Positions 43,158-52,224 are shown, counted from the stretch's first letter. The stretch is 64,000 nucleotides of DNA from Geodermatophilus sp. DSM 44513 (GCF_032460525.1 NZ_CP135963.1:4526001-4590000); one strand, 5' to 3'. Made by a program: numbers and translations. The notes: generated from the letters alone by a model not told the origin.

Positions 43158-44876
43158 GTGCCCGGACGGCGACGCCGGACCACCAGCCGCTCCACGGGCA
43201 CCACCACGACCTCGCGCCGGAAGGCGCCCGCCCGCCGCACCGCGCAGCCCGCCGCCGAGCGGCCGGTCGCCCGGCCGGGGGAGCGGGTGTGGGTGCTCGC
43301 CGTGCCCTTCCGCGCCCCGGCGCCGGGCGCGCAGTGGCACGCGGAGCTGCAGGCGCACGTGTGGGTCGGCCGCGAGCTGCCCCCGGCGCTGGCCGCCTAC
43401 GACCCGCCGCCGTACACCCTCGAGCGGTTCCTCGAGGACGAGCTCAACGACACCCCCCGCCCGGTGCCGCCCGGCCGGCCGCTGGTCCCGCGCGAGGAGC
43501 AGTGCACCGGCGCGGAGGCCGTGGTCGCCTCCGCCGCCGCCGGGCACCGGGTCTTCCTGCTCGGCGACGACCCCGGCGTGGGCAAGACCGGCACCGCCGT
43601 CCTGGCCGCCCGTGAGGTCTGCGAGGCCCGCGGCGGCGACCGGGTGCTGGTCGTCGCCGACCGCCCGGCCGCGATCACCGTCCCGCACTGGACCCGCTCG
43701 ATCGCCGGCTTCGGCGACGGCGGCCTGCGCTGGTGCGTCACCACCTGGGACCGGCTGGCCAAGGTCGCCGGCCTGCGGTTCGACGTCGTCATCGCCGACG
43801 AGGCGCACATGGTCCGGCACACGACCACCCAGCGGTGGAAGCACTGGCGGGCCGTCTCCGGCGCCGGCCGGGTGAGGGACGTGCCGTTCGTCGTCGCCGC
43901 GACCGCCACCCCGGCGCACACGCCGCTGGAGCTGCCCTACCTCGCGCCGCAGTTCGCCCAGCGGCACGGCGACCCGCTGCGCGCCTGGGCGGACCTGCCC
44001 GCGAGGCTCGCCGAGCACGGGTTCCACGTGGAACGTGGGCGGTACGGGTGGGCGTGGACCGAGGACGCCGACGCCCGCCGCGCGGACCTGGCCCGGCTGC
44101 AGGGCTGGCTGGCCGGCGGGGACCCGCCCGCCACGCTGCACCGCCCGGCGCCGTGGGGTCCGGTGTCGGTCACCGGAACGCCGGTCGCACTCACCCCGGC
44201 CGAGCGGACCGCCTACGAGTCGGAGTGGCAGGAGTTCCGGGCGGAGATGCAGCTGGCCCGCCGCGCCCGGCAGACCGCGCGCGGGCGGGCGGCGCTGCTG
44301 CGGTTCCGGCAGAAGGCCGGGCTGATCCGCGCGCAGGCCACCGTCGACTGGGTGCGGGCCCAGGTGGAGGCCGAGCGCCAGGTCGCGGTGTCGGTGGAGT
44401 TCGTGGAGACGGCCGCCGATCCCATCCGCGAGGCGCTGCAGGACTCCGGCGTCGCGGTGGCGTCGATCTACGGGCGCGACCGCTTCGACGTCGAGGCCGA
44501 GCGGTTGCGCTTCCAGACCGGGGTGGCGCCGGTGTGCGTGTTCACCGTGACGGCGTCGATCAGCCTGCACGCTGGCGAGCTGCTGCCCGGCGGGGCGACG
44601 GCGTCCACCACCCCGCGGGTCGGACTGTTCCACCAGCCGCGGTTCTCCGGCATCCAGGCCCGCCAGGTCACCGGCCGCACCCACCGCGACGGCCAGGTCT
44701 CCCCGTGGCGGGTGGCCTTCGCCGCGGACACCGTGGAGGAGCAGGTGGCCCGGGTGATGGTGGAGCGGCTGGCGGTCAGCGGCTCGACCGCGGGCGCGGA
44801 CACCTCCGCGCTGCGGGAGGTCGCCGAGCTGCTGGACGCCGACTGGCTGCCACCGGCCACCCTCACCGACGGCTGA
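43158..44876 (+). CDS. Solitary SNF2/SF2-type helicase-like ATPase
   Basis: A 572-aa superfamily 2 protein. A basic, low-complexity N-terminus (about 1-35) precedes a leading domain. Motor motifs: Walker A GDDPGVGKTG (about 137), DEAH-type box ADEAH, TATPAHT, and motif VI QVTGRTHRDGQ, which is SNF2-like. No nuclease, methylase or substrate-recognition domain is fused, and no restriction or phage genes adjoin. It could remodel or translocate on DNA; the cellular role is unknown. GTG start. One parS-like palindrome lies within the coding sequence. Confidence 0.8.
   Translation: MPGRRRRTTSRSTGTTTTSRRKAPARRTAQPAAERPVARPGERVWVLAVPFRAPAPGAQWHAELQAHVWVGRELPPALAAYDPPPYTLERFLEDELNDTPRPVPPGRPLVPREEQCTGAEAVVASAAAGHRVFLLGDDPGVGKTGTAVLAAREVCEARGGDRVLVVADRPAAITVPHWTRSIAGFGDGGLRWCVTTWDRLAKVAGLRFDVVIADEAHMVRHTTTQRWKHWRAVSGAGRVRDVPFVVAATATPAHTPLELPYLAPQFAQRHGDPLRAWADLPARLAEHGFHVERGRYGWAWTEDADARRADLARLQGWLAGGDPPATLHRPAPWGPVSVTGTPVALTPAERTAYESEWQEFRAEMQLARRARQTARGRAALLRFRQKAGLIRAQATVDWVRAQVEAERQVAVSVEFVETAADPIREALQDSGVAVASIYGRDRFDVEAERLRFQTGVAPVCVFTVTASISLHAGELLPGGATASTTPRVGLFHQPRFSGIQARQVTGRTHRDGQVSPWRVAFAADTVEEQVARVMVERLAVSGSTAGADTSALREVAELLDADWLPPATLTDG
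44021..44034. promoter_or_regulatory. parS-like palindrome, site 3
   Basis: GTTCCACGTGGAAC, perfect, inside the helicase gene where it encodes FHVE. Chromosomal parS sites are often found within genes. Confidence 0.6.
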
Positions 44877-44924
44877 CCCGCGCGGGCCGCCACCGGGACG
44901 AGCGGACGGCGGAGCGACGGGTGG

Positions 44925-45938
44925 TCAGGGCACGAGCACCGCGCGGCCCACGACGCGGCCGGCGCGCAGGTCCTCGAGCACCCGCGGGGCGTCGGCCAGC
45001 GGGTGCGTGCTCACGCTGGTGACCAGCCGGCCGCGGGCGGCCAGCTCCAGGGCCTCGACCAGCTCGGCGCGCCGGTTGCCGACGGAGGTGACGATCCGCT
45101 GCTCGGGCACCACCATCGCCAGCGGGTCGACCTCCACCCGCTCGGCGGAGTAGCCGACGTAGACCAGCGTGCCGCGCTTGCCCAGGGCGGCCAGCGCGGC
45201 GGCGCCGGTCTCCCGGGTGCCGACCAGCTCGAACACGACGTCCGCCCCACGGCCACCGGTGGCCTCCCGGACGGCGCCGGCGACGTCCCCGGCCGACGCG
45301 TCCACGGTCACCGCGGCGCCCAGCTCGCGGGCCAGCTCCAGCCGCCGTGCCGACCGGGCCACCGCGACCACCCGCGCGCCGGCCTCCCGCAGCACCTGCA
45401 CCAACGCCAGCCCGACCCCGCCGACGCCGTACACGACGGCGTCCGACCCGGGCCGCACGCCGGCGACCGACACCGCGTGCAACGCCGTCGTCCCGCTGCA
45501 GCACAGCGTGGCCGCGGTGGGCAGGTCCACCCCCGCCGGCACGGGCACCACCGACGAGGCCGGGACGGCGACCTGCTCGGCGAACCCCCCGTCGGTGGCG
45601 AACGCGAGGAAGCCCAGCGGCGCGTCGCACAGGTGGTCGTCGCCGGCCCGGCACCAGCGGCACCGGTGGCAGGCGTGCAGGTAGTGGACGGCGACCCGGT
45701 CACCCACCGCGACGCCGTCGACCCCCTCGCCGAGCGCGGCCACCACCCCGGCGACCTCGTGGCCCAGGGTGATCGGGGTGCGGGCCGGGGTGAGCAGGCC
45801 GTCGAGGAAGTGCAGCTCGGTGCCGCACACCCCGGCCGCGGCGACGTCGAGCAGCACCTCGCCCGGACCGGGGCGAGGGGACTCGACGTCCTCGACGGTC
45901 AGGGGGTGTCCCACCCCGGAGAAACGGACAGCACGCAC
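44925..45938 (-). CDS. Zinc-dependent alcohol dehydrogenase under TPP riboswitch control
   Basis: A 337-aa MDR alcohol dehydrogenase. Catalytic zinc ligands are GVCGTE (Cys38) and LGHEVAGVV; the structural zinc lobe shows [15 protein letters not shown]; the cofactor site is [15 protein letters not shown]. The GTG start lies 7 nt after GGGAGG, which is also the 3' end of a TPP riboswitch, so translation should fall when thiamine pyrophosphate is high. It is divergent from thiM-thiE-thiD. A function in thiamine or thiazole/pyrimidine alcohol metabolism is suggested by regulation only; the enzyme family gives no specific substrate. Confidence 0.88.
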   Translation of the reverse strand: MRAVRFSGVGHPLTVEDVESPRPGPGEVLLDVAAAGVCGTELHFLDGLLTPARTPITLGHEVAGVVAALGEGVDGVAVGDRVAVHYLHACHRCRWCRAGDDHLCDAPLGFLAFATDGGFAEQVAVPASSVVPVPAGVDLPTAATLCCSGTTALHAVSVAGVRPGSDAVVYGVGGVGLALVQVLREAGARVVAVARSARRLELARELGAAVTVDASAGDVAGAVREATGGRGADVVFELVGTRETGAAALAALGKRGTLVYVGYSAERVEVDPLAMVVPEQRIVTSVGNRRAELVEALELAARGRLVTSVSTHPLADAPRVLEDLRAGRVVGRAVLVP

Positions 45939-45945
45939 GCAACGG

Positions 45946-46030
45946 CCTCCCTACGCCGGCACGACCCGGACAGGTTCGGACGGTCGGCGGCCCCAGCCGC
46001 CCTCTCAGCCCGCTCGGCGCGGGCTCCCGT
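45946..46030 (-). promoter_or_regulatory. TPP riboswitch controlling the alcohol dehydrogenase
   Basis: The minus strand carries the THI-element blocks in order: GGAGCCC paired with GGGCTGAGAGGGCGGC, then CCGAACCTGTCCGGGTCGTG, then CCGGCGTAGGGAGG. CTGAGA, ACCTG and the GGCGTAGGGA end are the conserved pyrimidine- and pyrophosphate-binding segments. The final GGGAGG doubles as the Shine-Dalgarno site, pointing to translational control. Confidence 0.92.
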
Positions 46031-46083
46031 GGTCAGGGCCGGGACGCTACCGGGCCGACCGGCCGGTGTTACGTTCGGCTCGG
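46031..46083. promoter_or_regulatory. Bidirectional promoter between two TPP riboswitches
   Basis: About 50 bp separates the two aptamers. TACGTT (46070-46075, plus strand) and TAGCGT (46044-46049, minus strand) are suitable -10 boxes with start points close to the 5' ends of the respective riboswitches. Confidence 0.55.
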
Positions 46084-46158
46084 CACGGGGTGTCCCCTCC
46101 CGGGGACTGAGAGCACACCCGTCGAACCTGCTCCAGTTCGCACTGGCGAAGGGATGTC
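46084..46158 (+). promoter_or_regulatory. TPP riboswitch controlling thiM-thiE-thiD
   Basis: GGGGTGTCCC, GGGACTGAGAGCACACCC, TCGAACCTGCTCCAGTTCG and CACTGGCGAAGGGATG are the ordered conserved blocks of a TPP aptamer. GAAGGGA near its 3' end lies about 10 nt before the thiM ATG, so binding of thiamine pyrophosphate would hide the ribosome site. Confidence 0.95.
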
Positions 46159-46164
46159 ACCGGC

Positions 46165-46953
46165 ATGCCGGTCCTCGACCTGCGGGCCGCCTCCGCGGCG
46201 CTGCGCACCCGCACCCCCCTGGTGCACTGCCTGACCAACACCGTCGTGCAGACCGTCACCGCCAACGCCCTGCTGGCCGTCGGCGCCGCGCCGGCGATGG
46301 TGGACGCCCCGGAGGAGGCCGGCGACTTCGCCGCGGTCGCCTCCGCGGTGCTGGTCAACGTGGGCACCGTCTCCGCCCGCACCGCCGAGGCCATGCGGCT
46401 GGCCGCCCGCGCGGCCGGGACGGCCGGCACGCCGTGGGTGCTCGACCCGGTCGCGGTCGGCGGGCTGGCGTTCCGCACCGGACTGGCCGCCGAGCTGGTG
46501 GGGCTGCGGCCGACCGTCGTCCGCGGCAACGCCTCGGAGGTCATGGCGCTGGCCGGCGCGGGCGCCGGCGGCCGCGGCGTGGACAGCACCGACAGCGCCG
46601 AGGACGCCGCGAAGGCCGCCGCCGAGCTCGCCGCCCGCACCGGCGGGGTGGTCGCGGTCAGCGGCGCGGTCGACCTGGTCACGGACGGGCGGCGCACGGT
46701 CCGCGTCGGCGGCGGCTCGGCGCTGCTCACCCGCACCACCGGTGCCGGCTGCGCGCTGGGCGCCCTGGTCGCCGCCTACGTGGCCGCCACCGGCGACCCG
46801 CTCACCGGGGCGGTCGCCGCGCACGCGCACGTCGCCGTCGCCGCCGAGCGCGCCGCGGCGGTGGCCGGCGGCCCCGGCACCTTCACCCCCGCCTGGCTCG
46901 ACGCGCTGGACGCCGTGGACGGCGACGCGCTGGCCGCGGCCGACGTCCGATGA
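46165..46953 (+). CDS. thiM: Hydroxyethylthiazole kinase
   Basis: Phosphorylates hydroxyethylthiazole, the salvage route to the thiazole half of thiamine. The 262-aa protein has [41 protein letters not shown] and the ATP/anion-hole motif [15 protein letters not shown]. It is led by a TPP riboswitch and its stop overlaps the thiE start (ATGA). The operon has no thiC or thiG, so it looks like a salvage unit that also completes coupling through thiE and thiD. Confidence 0.96.
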   Translation: MPVLDLRAASAALRTRTPLVHCLTNTVVQTVTANALLAVGAAPAMVDAPEEAGDFAAVASAVLVNVGTVSARTAEAMRLAARAAGTAGTPWVLDPVAVGGLAFRTGLAAELVGLRPTVVRGNASEVMALAGAGAGGRGVDSTDSAEDAAKAAAELAARTGGVVAVSGAVDLVTDGRRTVRVGGGSALLTRTTGAGCALGALVAAYVAATGDPLTGAVAAHAHVAVAAERAAAVAGGPGTFTPAWLDALDAVDGDALAAADVR

Positions 46954-47606
46954 GCAGGGCGTTCGACCCGACCCTCTACCTGGTCACCGACACCGCGCTG
47001 TGCCGCCCCCGCCCGGTGGCCGACGTCGTCCGCGCGGCCGTGGCCGGTGGCGTCACCACCGTCCAGGTCCGGGACAAGACCGCCGCCCGCCGCGAGCTGC
47101 TGGCGCTCACCCGGGCGGTGCAGGACGCGCTGGCCGGCCGGCCCGACGTCGCGCTGTGGGTCAACGACGCGGTCGACGTCGCGCTGCTCGCCGGGGCCGA
47201 CGGCGTGCACCTCGGCCAGGACGACCTGCCCCCCGCCGAGGTGCGGGCCCTGCTCGGTCCCGACCGGCTGCTCGGGTTCAGCGTCTCCTCCGTCGCCGAG
47301 CTCGACGTCGCCCGCGCCCTGCCGCCCGGCACCGTCGACCTGGTGGGCATCGGCCCGGTGTGGTCGACGCCGACCAAGCCCGACGCCGGCACCGCGCTCG
47401 GCCCGGACGGCGTCCGCGCGCTGGCCGACGAGGCCCGGGCCGCGGGGTTCACCACCGTCGCGATCGGCGGCATCGACGCCGACCGGGCCGGCGAGGTGGC
47501 CGCCACCGGGGTGGACGGCGTGTGCGTCGTCTCGGCGATCTGCACGGCGGAGGACCCGCAGCGGGCGGCCCGCCGGCTGGACGAGTCGATCGGGGCGGCC
47601 CGGTGA
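46950..47606 (+). CDS. thiE: Thiamine-phosphate synthase
   Basis: Joins hydroxymethylpyrimidine diphosphate with thiazole phosphate to give thiamine phosphate. The 218-aa TIM barrel shows [60 protein letters not shown] and [13 protein letters not shown], all standard for ThiE. It overlaps thiM by 4 nt (ATGA) and thiD by 4 nt (GTGA), so the three are translationally coupled. Confidence 0.96.
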   Translation: MSRAFDPTLYLVTDTALCRPRPVADVVRAAVAGGVTTVQVRDKTAARRELLALTRAVQDALAGRPDVALWVNDAVDVALLAGADGVHLGQDDLPPAEVRALLGPDRLLGFSVSSVAELDVARALPPGTVDLVGIGPVWSTPTKPDAGTALGPDGVRALADEARAAGFTTVAIGGIDADRAGEVAATGVDGVCVVSAICTAEDPQRAARRLDESIGAAR

Positions 47607-48418
47607 GCGGGGTCGCGGTGGCGCTGACCGTGGCGGGGAGCGACCCCAGCGGCGGCGCCGGCATCCAGGCCGACCTGAAGACCTTCAGCGCGCTGGGCGT
47701 CTACGGCACCGCGGTGCTCACCGCGCTCACGGCGCAGAACACCCGCGGCGTCACCGGCGTGCACGCCGTCCCCGCCGCCTTCGTCGCCGAGCAGCTGGCC
47801 ACGCTGTTCGCCGACGTCGGGGTGCACGCCACCAAGCTCGGCATGCTCGGCACCGCCGACGTGGTCCACGCGGTCGCGGAGGCGCTGGCCGCCCGCCCGG
47901 GCGGGCCGGTGGTGTGCGACCCGGTGATGGTGGCGACCAGCGGCGACCGGCTCATCGACGACACCGCCGTCGACGCCGTCCGCGCCGAGCTGCTGCCCCA
48001 TGCCGACCTGGTGACGCCGAACGTGCCCGAGGCCGCCGTCCTGCTCGGCGTCGACCCGGCGACCGACGTCGACCAGCTGCCCGGCCAGGCCACCGCGCTG
48101 CTGGCGCTCGGCCCGCGGGCGGTGCTGCTCAAAGGCGGCCACCTGGGCGGCGAGGACAGCGTCGACGTGCTGGCCACCGCCGACGGCGTGACGGTCACCC
48201 GGCGGCCCAGGGTGCACACCACCTCGACGCACGGCACCGGGTGCACGCTGTCCTCCGCGCTCGCCGCGCTGGCCGCCCGCCACCGCACCGACGACTGGAC
48301 CCGGCTGGTCGACCCGGCGCGGGACTACCTGCAGCGGGCGCTGCAGGCGGGCGGCACCCTGGGCGTCGGCTCCGGGCACGGTCCCGTGCACCACTTCGCC
48401 GGCGTCTGGGAGCGGTGA
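47603..48418 (+). CDS. thiD: Hydroxymethylpyrimidine (phosphate) kinase
   Basis: Phosphorylates HMP and HMP phosphate. The 271-aa ribokinase-fold protein has [55 protein letters not shown] and the anion-hole motif [17 protein letters not shown] start overlaps the thiE stop by 4 nt. It ends the TPP-regulated thiMED operon and converges with the flotillin gene at hairpin copy C. Confidence 0.95.
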   Translation: MSGVAVALTVAGSDPSGGAGIQADLKTFSALGVYGTAVLTALTAQNTRGVTGVHAVPAAFVAEQLATLFADVGVHATKLGMLGTADVVHAVAEALAARPGGPVVCDPVMVATSGDRLIDDTAVDAVRAELLPHADLVTPNVPEAAVLLGVDPATDVDQLPGQATALLALGPRAVLLKGGHLGGEDSVDVLATADGVTVTRRPRVHTTSTHGTGCTLSSALAALAARHRTDDWTRLVDPARDYLQRALQAGGTLGVGSGHGPVHHFAGVWER

Positions 48419-48433
48419 GCCCACCGCCACCCA

Positions 48434-48499
48434 CCGTGATCATCGGCGAGTGGTGGGCCTACACCGGCGTGTCGAGCCGCCGGATGCCGATGATCACGG
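48434..48499. repeat. Dispersed 3'-end hairpin element, copy C
   Basis: CCGTGATCATCGGC (48434-48447) and GCCGATGATCACGG (48486-48499) are perfect 14-bp arms with ACACCGGCGTGTCG between them. It lies between the convergent thiD and flotillin genes and overlaps the flotillin stop region. It resembles copies A and B. Confidence 0.87.
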
Positions 48500-50017
48500 G
48501 CGGGGCGGGGCGTCCCCGTCGGTCGTGATCGGCACGCGGGTGGCACCACCGCCGTCCGCGGCGAAGCGGCGCAGCAGGGCGGCGACGTCCACGCCGGTGA
48601 GGTCGCCGGACAGCTGCAGCCCCTGGGCGACGTTGGCCGCGACCGAGCGACCCAGCGCGCCGGCGCCGTCGGCGGAGATGACGGTCATCTTGTCCACGCC
48701 CGCCAGCGGGGCGGCCGCGGCCTGCACGACCTCCGGCAGCACCTTGACCAGCATCTCCAGGACCGCGGCCTCGCCGTACTTGGCGAAGGCCTCCGAGCGG
48801 GCGTCCAGCGCCTCGGCCTCGGCCTGACCACGGGCGAGGATCGCCGCGGCCTCGGCGGTGCCCTCGCGCTCGACGGCGTCCGCGACCGCCTGCCGGCGCA
48901 GCTTCTCGGCCTCGCCGCGCTTGGCGCCCTCGACCGCCTCGGCCTCGGCCAGCGCCGACCGCCGCGCCCGCTCGCCCTCACCGGACAGCCGGGCCTGCTC
49001 GGCGGCGGCCTGCGCACCGGCGATCGTCGCCTGCCGCTGCGCCTCGGCGGTCAGGATGGCGGCGTTCTTGCGCGCCTCGGCCTCCTGCTCGACCTTGTAC
49101 CGCTGGGCGTCGGCGGGCCGGCGCACCTGGGTGTCCAGCTGCCGCTCGGTGAGCGACGCCGTCCGGACGGCGACCTTCTCCTGCTCGGCGAGGATGGCCT
49201 GGTCCTGCGCGGCCTGCGCCAGCGGGCCGGCCGCCGCCGCGCGGGCCGTGGCCGCGTCGGTCTCCGCGGTGATCTCGGCCTGCCGCAGCGCCAGCTGCCG
49301 CTTGGCCACCGCGATCGCCTCGTCGGCGAGCAGCTGCTCCTGCTCGGCGGCCTGCCGGGCGCGCGCTTCGGCGATCGACGCCTCCTTGAGCACCCGGGCG
49401 GCCTCCGGGCGGCCCAGGTCGGCCAGGTAGCTGCCCTCGGCCTGGATGTCCTGCAGCTGGAAGGTGTCCAGCACCAGCCCCTGCCCGGTGAGCGAGGACT
49501 CCGCCTCCTCGGCGACGGCGGAGGCGAAGGCGGCGCGGTCGCGGATGATCTCCTCGATGGTCAGCCGGCCCACGATCGACCGCAGCGCCCCGGCGAGCAC
49601 CTCCGAGGTGAAGGTGTCGATGCCCTCCTGCTGGTTGAGGAAGCGCTGCGCGGCGGCGCGCACGGAGTCCTCGGTGCCGCCGACCTTTACGATGGCCACG
49701 CCCTCCAGGTCGCACTTGACGCCTTGCTTGGACACCGCGCCGCGGATGCCCACCGGGATGCGCCGGCTGGACAGGTCCAGGGTGTGCAGCTTCTGCACCA
49801 CCGGCAGCACGAACACGCTGGCGCCCATGACGACCTTCTGCCCGGAGGCGTCCCGCGAGGTGATCCCCGCCGCGCTGGTGACCTCCCGGCCCTGCCGGCC
49901 GGTGACGATGAACGCCTGGTTGGGCCCGGCCACCTTGATCCGGGACAGCACGAACAGCACGAGCACGAGCACCAGGACGGCGAGGCCGCCCAGCGCGATG
50001 AGCAGGGTCAGGTCCAC
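48494..50017 (-). CDS. floT: Flotillin-like SPFH-domain protein
   Basis: A 507-aa membrane scaffold protein. One N-terminal helix (LTLLIALGGLAVLVLVLVLFVL, about 3-24), an SPFH/PHB domain (about 30-210), and a long Ala/Glu/Gln-rich coiled coil (about 210-420), ending in a conserved tail. Flotillins oligomerise in membrane microdomains and scaffold signalling or transport proteins. It overlaps the 3' end of the NfeD-like gene by 10 bp; GGAGG lies 9 nt before its GTG. This is the same pairing as YuaF-FloT in Bacillus. Confidence 0.92.
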   Translation of the reverse strand: MDLTLLIALGGLAVLVLVLVLFVLSRIKVAGPNQAFIVTGRQGREVTSAAGITSRDASGQKVVMGASVFVLPVVQKLHTLDLSSRRIPVGIRGAVSKQGVKCDLEGVAIVKVGGTEDSVRAAAQRFLNQQEGIDTFTSEVLAGALRSIVGRLTIEEIIRDRAAFASAVAEEAESSLTGQGLVLDTFQLQDIQAEGSYLADLGRPEAARVLKEASIAEARARQAAEQEQLLADEAIAVAKRQLALRQAEITAETDAATARAAAAGPLAQAAQDQAILAEQEKVAVRTASLTERQLDTQVRRPADAQRYKVEQEAEARKNAAILTAEAQRQATIAGAQAAAEQARLSGEGERARRSALAEAEAVEGAKRGEAEKLRRQAVADAVEREGTAEAAAILARGQAEAEALDARSEAFAKYGEAAVLEMLVKVLPEVVQAAAAPLAGVDKMTVISADGAGALGRSVAANVAQGLQLSGDLTGVDVAALLRRFAADGGGATRVPITTDGDAPPRP

Positions 50018-50544
50018 TGGATGGTGCCTCCGGGGTCGGGTGCGGTCGAGACGACGTGGACGGCGGTGTCGCTGAGCGCCTCGACGACGTACACGGGGGT
50101 GCCGGCGGGCAACGGGGTGTCGCTGCTCGCCGCGAACTTCAGCTGCTGGCCGGCGAGCACCAGCCGGACCTCGCCGTAGCCCGGCGCGGGGACGGCGGAC
50201 ACGACGACGCCCTGGGTGCCGACCAGGTCGGAGCGGGTGAGCGTGGGGGCCGTCGGCATGTCGCGCAGCCCGCGGGAGAGCCGGACCGTGGCCCACGCCA
50301 GCGGGACGGCGAGCACCAGCCCGGCCGCCAGCGCCAGCGCGGCGCGTCCGGCGTCCGGCAGCTCCTCGGGCAGCACGGAGGCGGCGGCCGCACCGCCGAA
50401 GCCCACCCCGCCGGCCAGCGCGGCCAGCGCCGGGACGGAGAACGGACCGTCGGCGTCACCGAGGTCACCGACCTCGCCGACGACCAGGGCCAGCAGCAGG
50501 ACGCCGACGCCGAACGCCCCGAGGACGAGGAAGAGCACCTCCAC
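50008..50544 (-). CDS. NfeD-like membrane protein
   Basis: A 178-aa partner of flotillin. Two or three helices (about 2-22, 37-58, 67-90) are followed by a small OB-fold-like domain (about 105-170; DLVGTQGVVVSAVPAPGYGEVRLVL, GTPVYVVEALSDTAV) typical of short NfeD proteins. GTG 50544 has GAGAGGGG 4 nt upstream. The tight overlap with the SPFH gene supports a shared complex. Confidence 0.87.
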   Translation of the reverse strand: MEVLFLVLGAFGVGVLLLALVVGEVGDLGDADGPFSVPALAALAGGVGFGGAAAASVLPEELPDAGRAALALAAGLVLAVPLAWATVRLSRGLRDMPTAPTLTRSDLVGTQGVVVSAVPAPGYGEVRLVLAGQQLKFAASSDTPLPAGTPVYVVEALSDTAVHVVSTAPDPGGTIQWT

Positions 50545-50687
50545 GCTGCCCCTCTCCGGTCGGTGTCCGCCCGACACTGGCAGGCGGGGGCGCCGGTGAT
50601 CAACGAGATCCGGCTCCGGGGCGTCCGCTCTCACCCGTGCGGAGGACGGGCGACCATGGAGTGCGACGACGGGCGGGGAGGTGGGGC

Positions 50688-52031
50688 GTGCGGCGGGAGG
50701 CGGGCATCCTGCACCTGGACCTCGACGCCTTCTTCGCCGCGGTGGAGCAGCGCGACAAGCCCTCGCTGCGCGGGCGGCCGGTGGTCGTCGGTGGCACCGG
50801 CGGCCGCGGGGTGGTGGCGACGGCGTCCTACGAGGCCCGCGCCTACGGGGCGCGCTCGGCGATGTCGACGGCCGAGGCCCGGCGGCGCTGCCCGTCGGGG
50901 ACGGCGTTCCTCGGCGGCCGGTTCGCCGCGTACCGGCGCACCTCCGACGTGGTCATGGAGCTGCTGCGCGAGCTCTCGCCGCTGGTGGAGCCGGTGTCGA
51001 TCGACGAGGCCTACGTCGACCTGGCCGCCGGCGGGGTCGCGGACCTGTCGGTGGACGGCGTGACCGCCCTGGCCCGCGGCCTCAAGGAGCGGATCGCGGC
51101 GGCCACCGGCGGGGTGACCGGCTCGGTGGGCATCGGGACGTCCAAGCTGATGGCGAAGATCGCCTCGGACCTCGACAAGCCCGACGGCCTGGTCGTCGTC
51201 CCCCCGGGCGGTGAGCTGGCGGTGTTGCACCCGCTGCCGGTGACCCGGCTGGGCGGCGTGGGGCCGGCCACCGCCGAGCGGCTGCGCCAGGTGGGCGTGG
51301 CCACCGTCGCGGACCTCGCCGCCAAGCCGCTGTCGGACCTGGTCGCGCTGGCCGGCCGGGCGCACGGGACGGGGTTGTACGCGCTGGCCCGCGCCGAGGA
51401 CGACCGGCCGGTGGTCGCCGAGCGCGAGGCCAAGTCGGTCTCCCAGGAGGAGACCTTCGCCCGTGACCTCACCGACCGTGCCGTGCTGGGCCGGCACGTG
51501 GAGAGCATGGCCGCGCGGGTGGGCAGCCGGCTGCGCAGCGCCGCCTACTCCGGCCGGACGGTGACGCTGAAGCTGCGCCGCTACGACTTCACCACGCTCA
51601 CCCGCTCCCAGACCCTGCCCCAGCCGACCGACGACCCGCGGGTGATCGCCGCCGTGGCGCACCGGCTGCTCGCCGAGGCCGGCACGCAGGGCGGGCTGCG
51701 GCTGCTCGGCGTCGGCGTCTCCGGGCTGTCGCTGTACGCCCAGGGGGACCTGTTCGCCGTGGACGACGACCCGCCGCCGGACGACGCGGTCGAGGGCGAA
51801 CCGGCCGAGCAGGCGCCGGAGCCGGTGACCGCCGAGGCGCGGTGGTGGCCGGGCCAGGACGTGCGACACGACGACCTCGGCGCCGGGTGGGTGTGGGGGC
51901 GCGGGCTCGGGCGGGTCACGGTCCGCTTCGAGGGCCCGCTCACCCCGCCCGGACCGGTGCGCACGCTGTCCGCCGACGACCCCGCCCTGCACCCCGCCGA
52001 CCCGCCGGACTGGCGGCCTCGGGCTCGGTAG
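50688..52031 (+). CDS. dinB: DNA polymerase IV (Y family)
   Basis: Error-prone translesion polymerase of 447 aa. Catalytic signatures: ILHLDLDAFFAAVEQ, SYEARAYGARSAMS, and VEPVSIDEAYVDLA with the Asp-Glu pair. The helix-hairpin-helix region is LGGVGPATAERLRQVG and the little finger domain follows. The final about 60 residues extend beyond the usual Pol IV end, with WWPGQDVRHDDLGAGWVWG, a C-terminal extension also seen in other actinobacterial DinB2-like proteins. No beta-clamp motif is obvious. GTG 50688 has GGGAGG 6 nt upstream. No SOS box is seen before it. Confidence 0.94.
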   Translation: MRREAGILHLDLDAFFAAVEQRDKPSLRGRPVVVGGTGGRGVVATASYEARAYGARSAMSTAEARRRCPSGTAFLGGRFAAYRRTSDVVMELLRELSPLVEPVSIDEAYVDLAAGGVADLSVDGVTALARGLKERIAAATGGVTGSVGIGTSKLMAKIASDLDKPDGLVVVPPGGELAVLHPLPVTRLGGVGPATAERLRQVGVATVADLAAKPLSDLVALAGRAHGTGLYALARAEDDRPVVAEREAKSVSQEETFARDLTDRAVLGRHVESMAARVGSRLRSAAYSGRTVTLKLRRYDFTTLTRSQTLPQPTDDPRVIAAVAHRLLAEAGTQGGLRLLGVGVSGLSLYAQGDLFAVDDDPPPDDAVEGEPAEQAPEPVTAEARWWPGQDVRHDDLGAGWVWGRGLGRVTVRFEGPLTPPGPVRTLSADDPALHPADPPDWRPRAR

Positions 52032-52182
52032 GGCCGGCGTCCAGACCCGACACACCTACCGCGTGGTCGAGCTCGACGAGGACTTCCCCGAGTCGCCGAC
52101 CAGCCGATCACAGAGGCCGAATCTTGACGGAAACAAGCCTCTGAGCTGGACTTTCACCTTGCGCAGGCGTCCCTCCCTCCGG

Positions 52183-52203
52183 TATCCTCGAACACGAGTT
52201 CGA
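52183..52203 (+). promoter_or_regulatory. SOS (LexA) box overlapping the promoter of DUF222-HNH copy 2
   Basis: TCGAACACGAGTTCGA (52188-52203) is a perfect match to the mycobacterial-type SOS box TCGAAC-N4-GTTCGA. It overlaps the end of TATCCT (-10, 52183-52188); TTGCGC 18 nt upstream is a plausible -35. A bound LexA would block transcription starting near 52195. Confidence 0.85.
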
Positions 52204-52224
52204 TGGATCGAGGAGGTGACGGCA

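Noticed and set aside
43158-44876. Helicase as part of a restriction or phage-defence island
   Set aside because: No methylase, nuclease, integrase or other defence gene is next to it, so nothing in the window supports that reading.
50545-50687. SOS box for dinB
   Set aside because: No TCGAAC-N4-GTTCGA match in the promoter region; the box is after dinB and serves the HNH gene.
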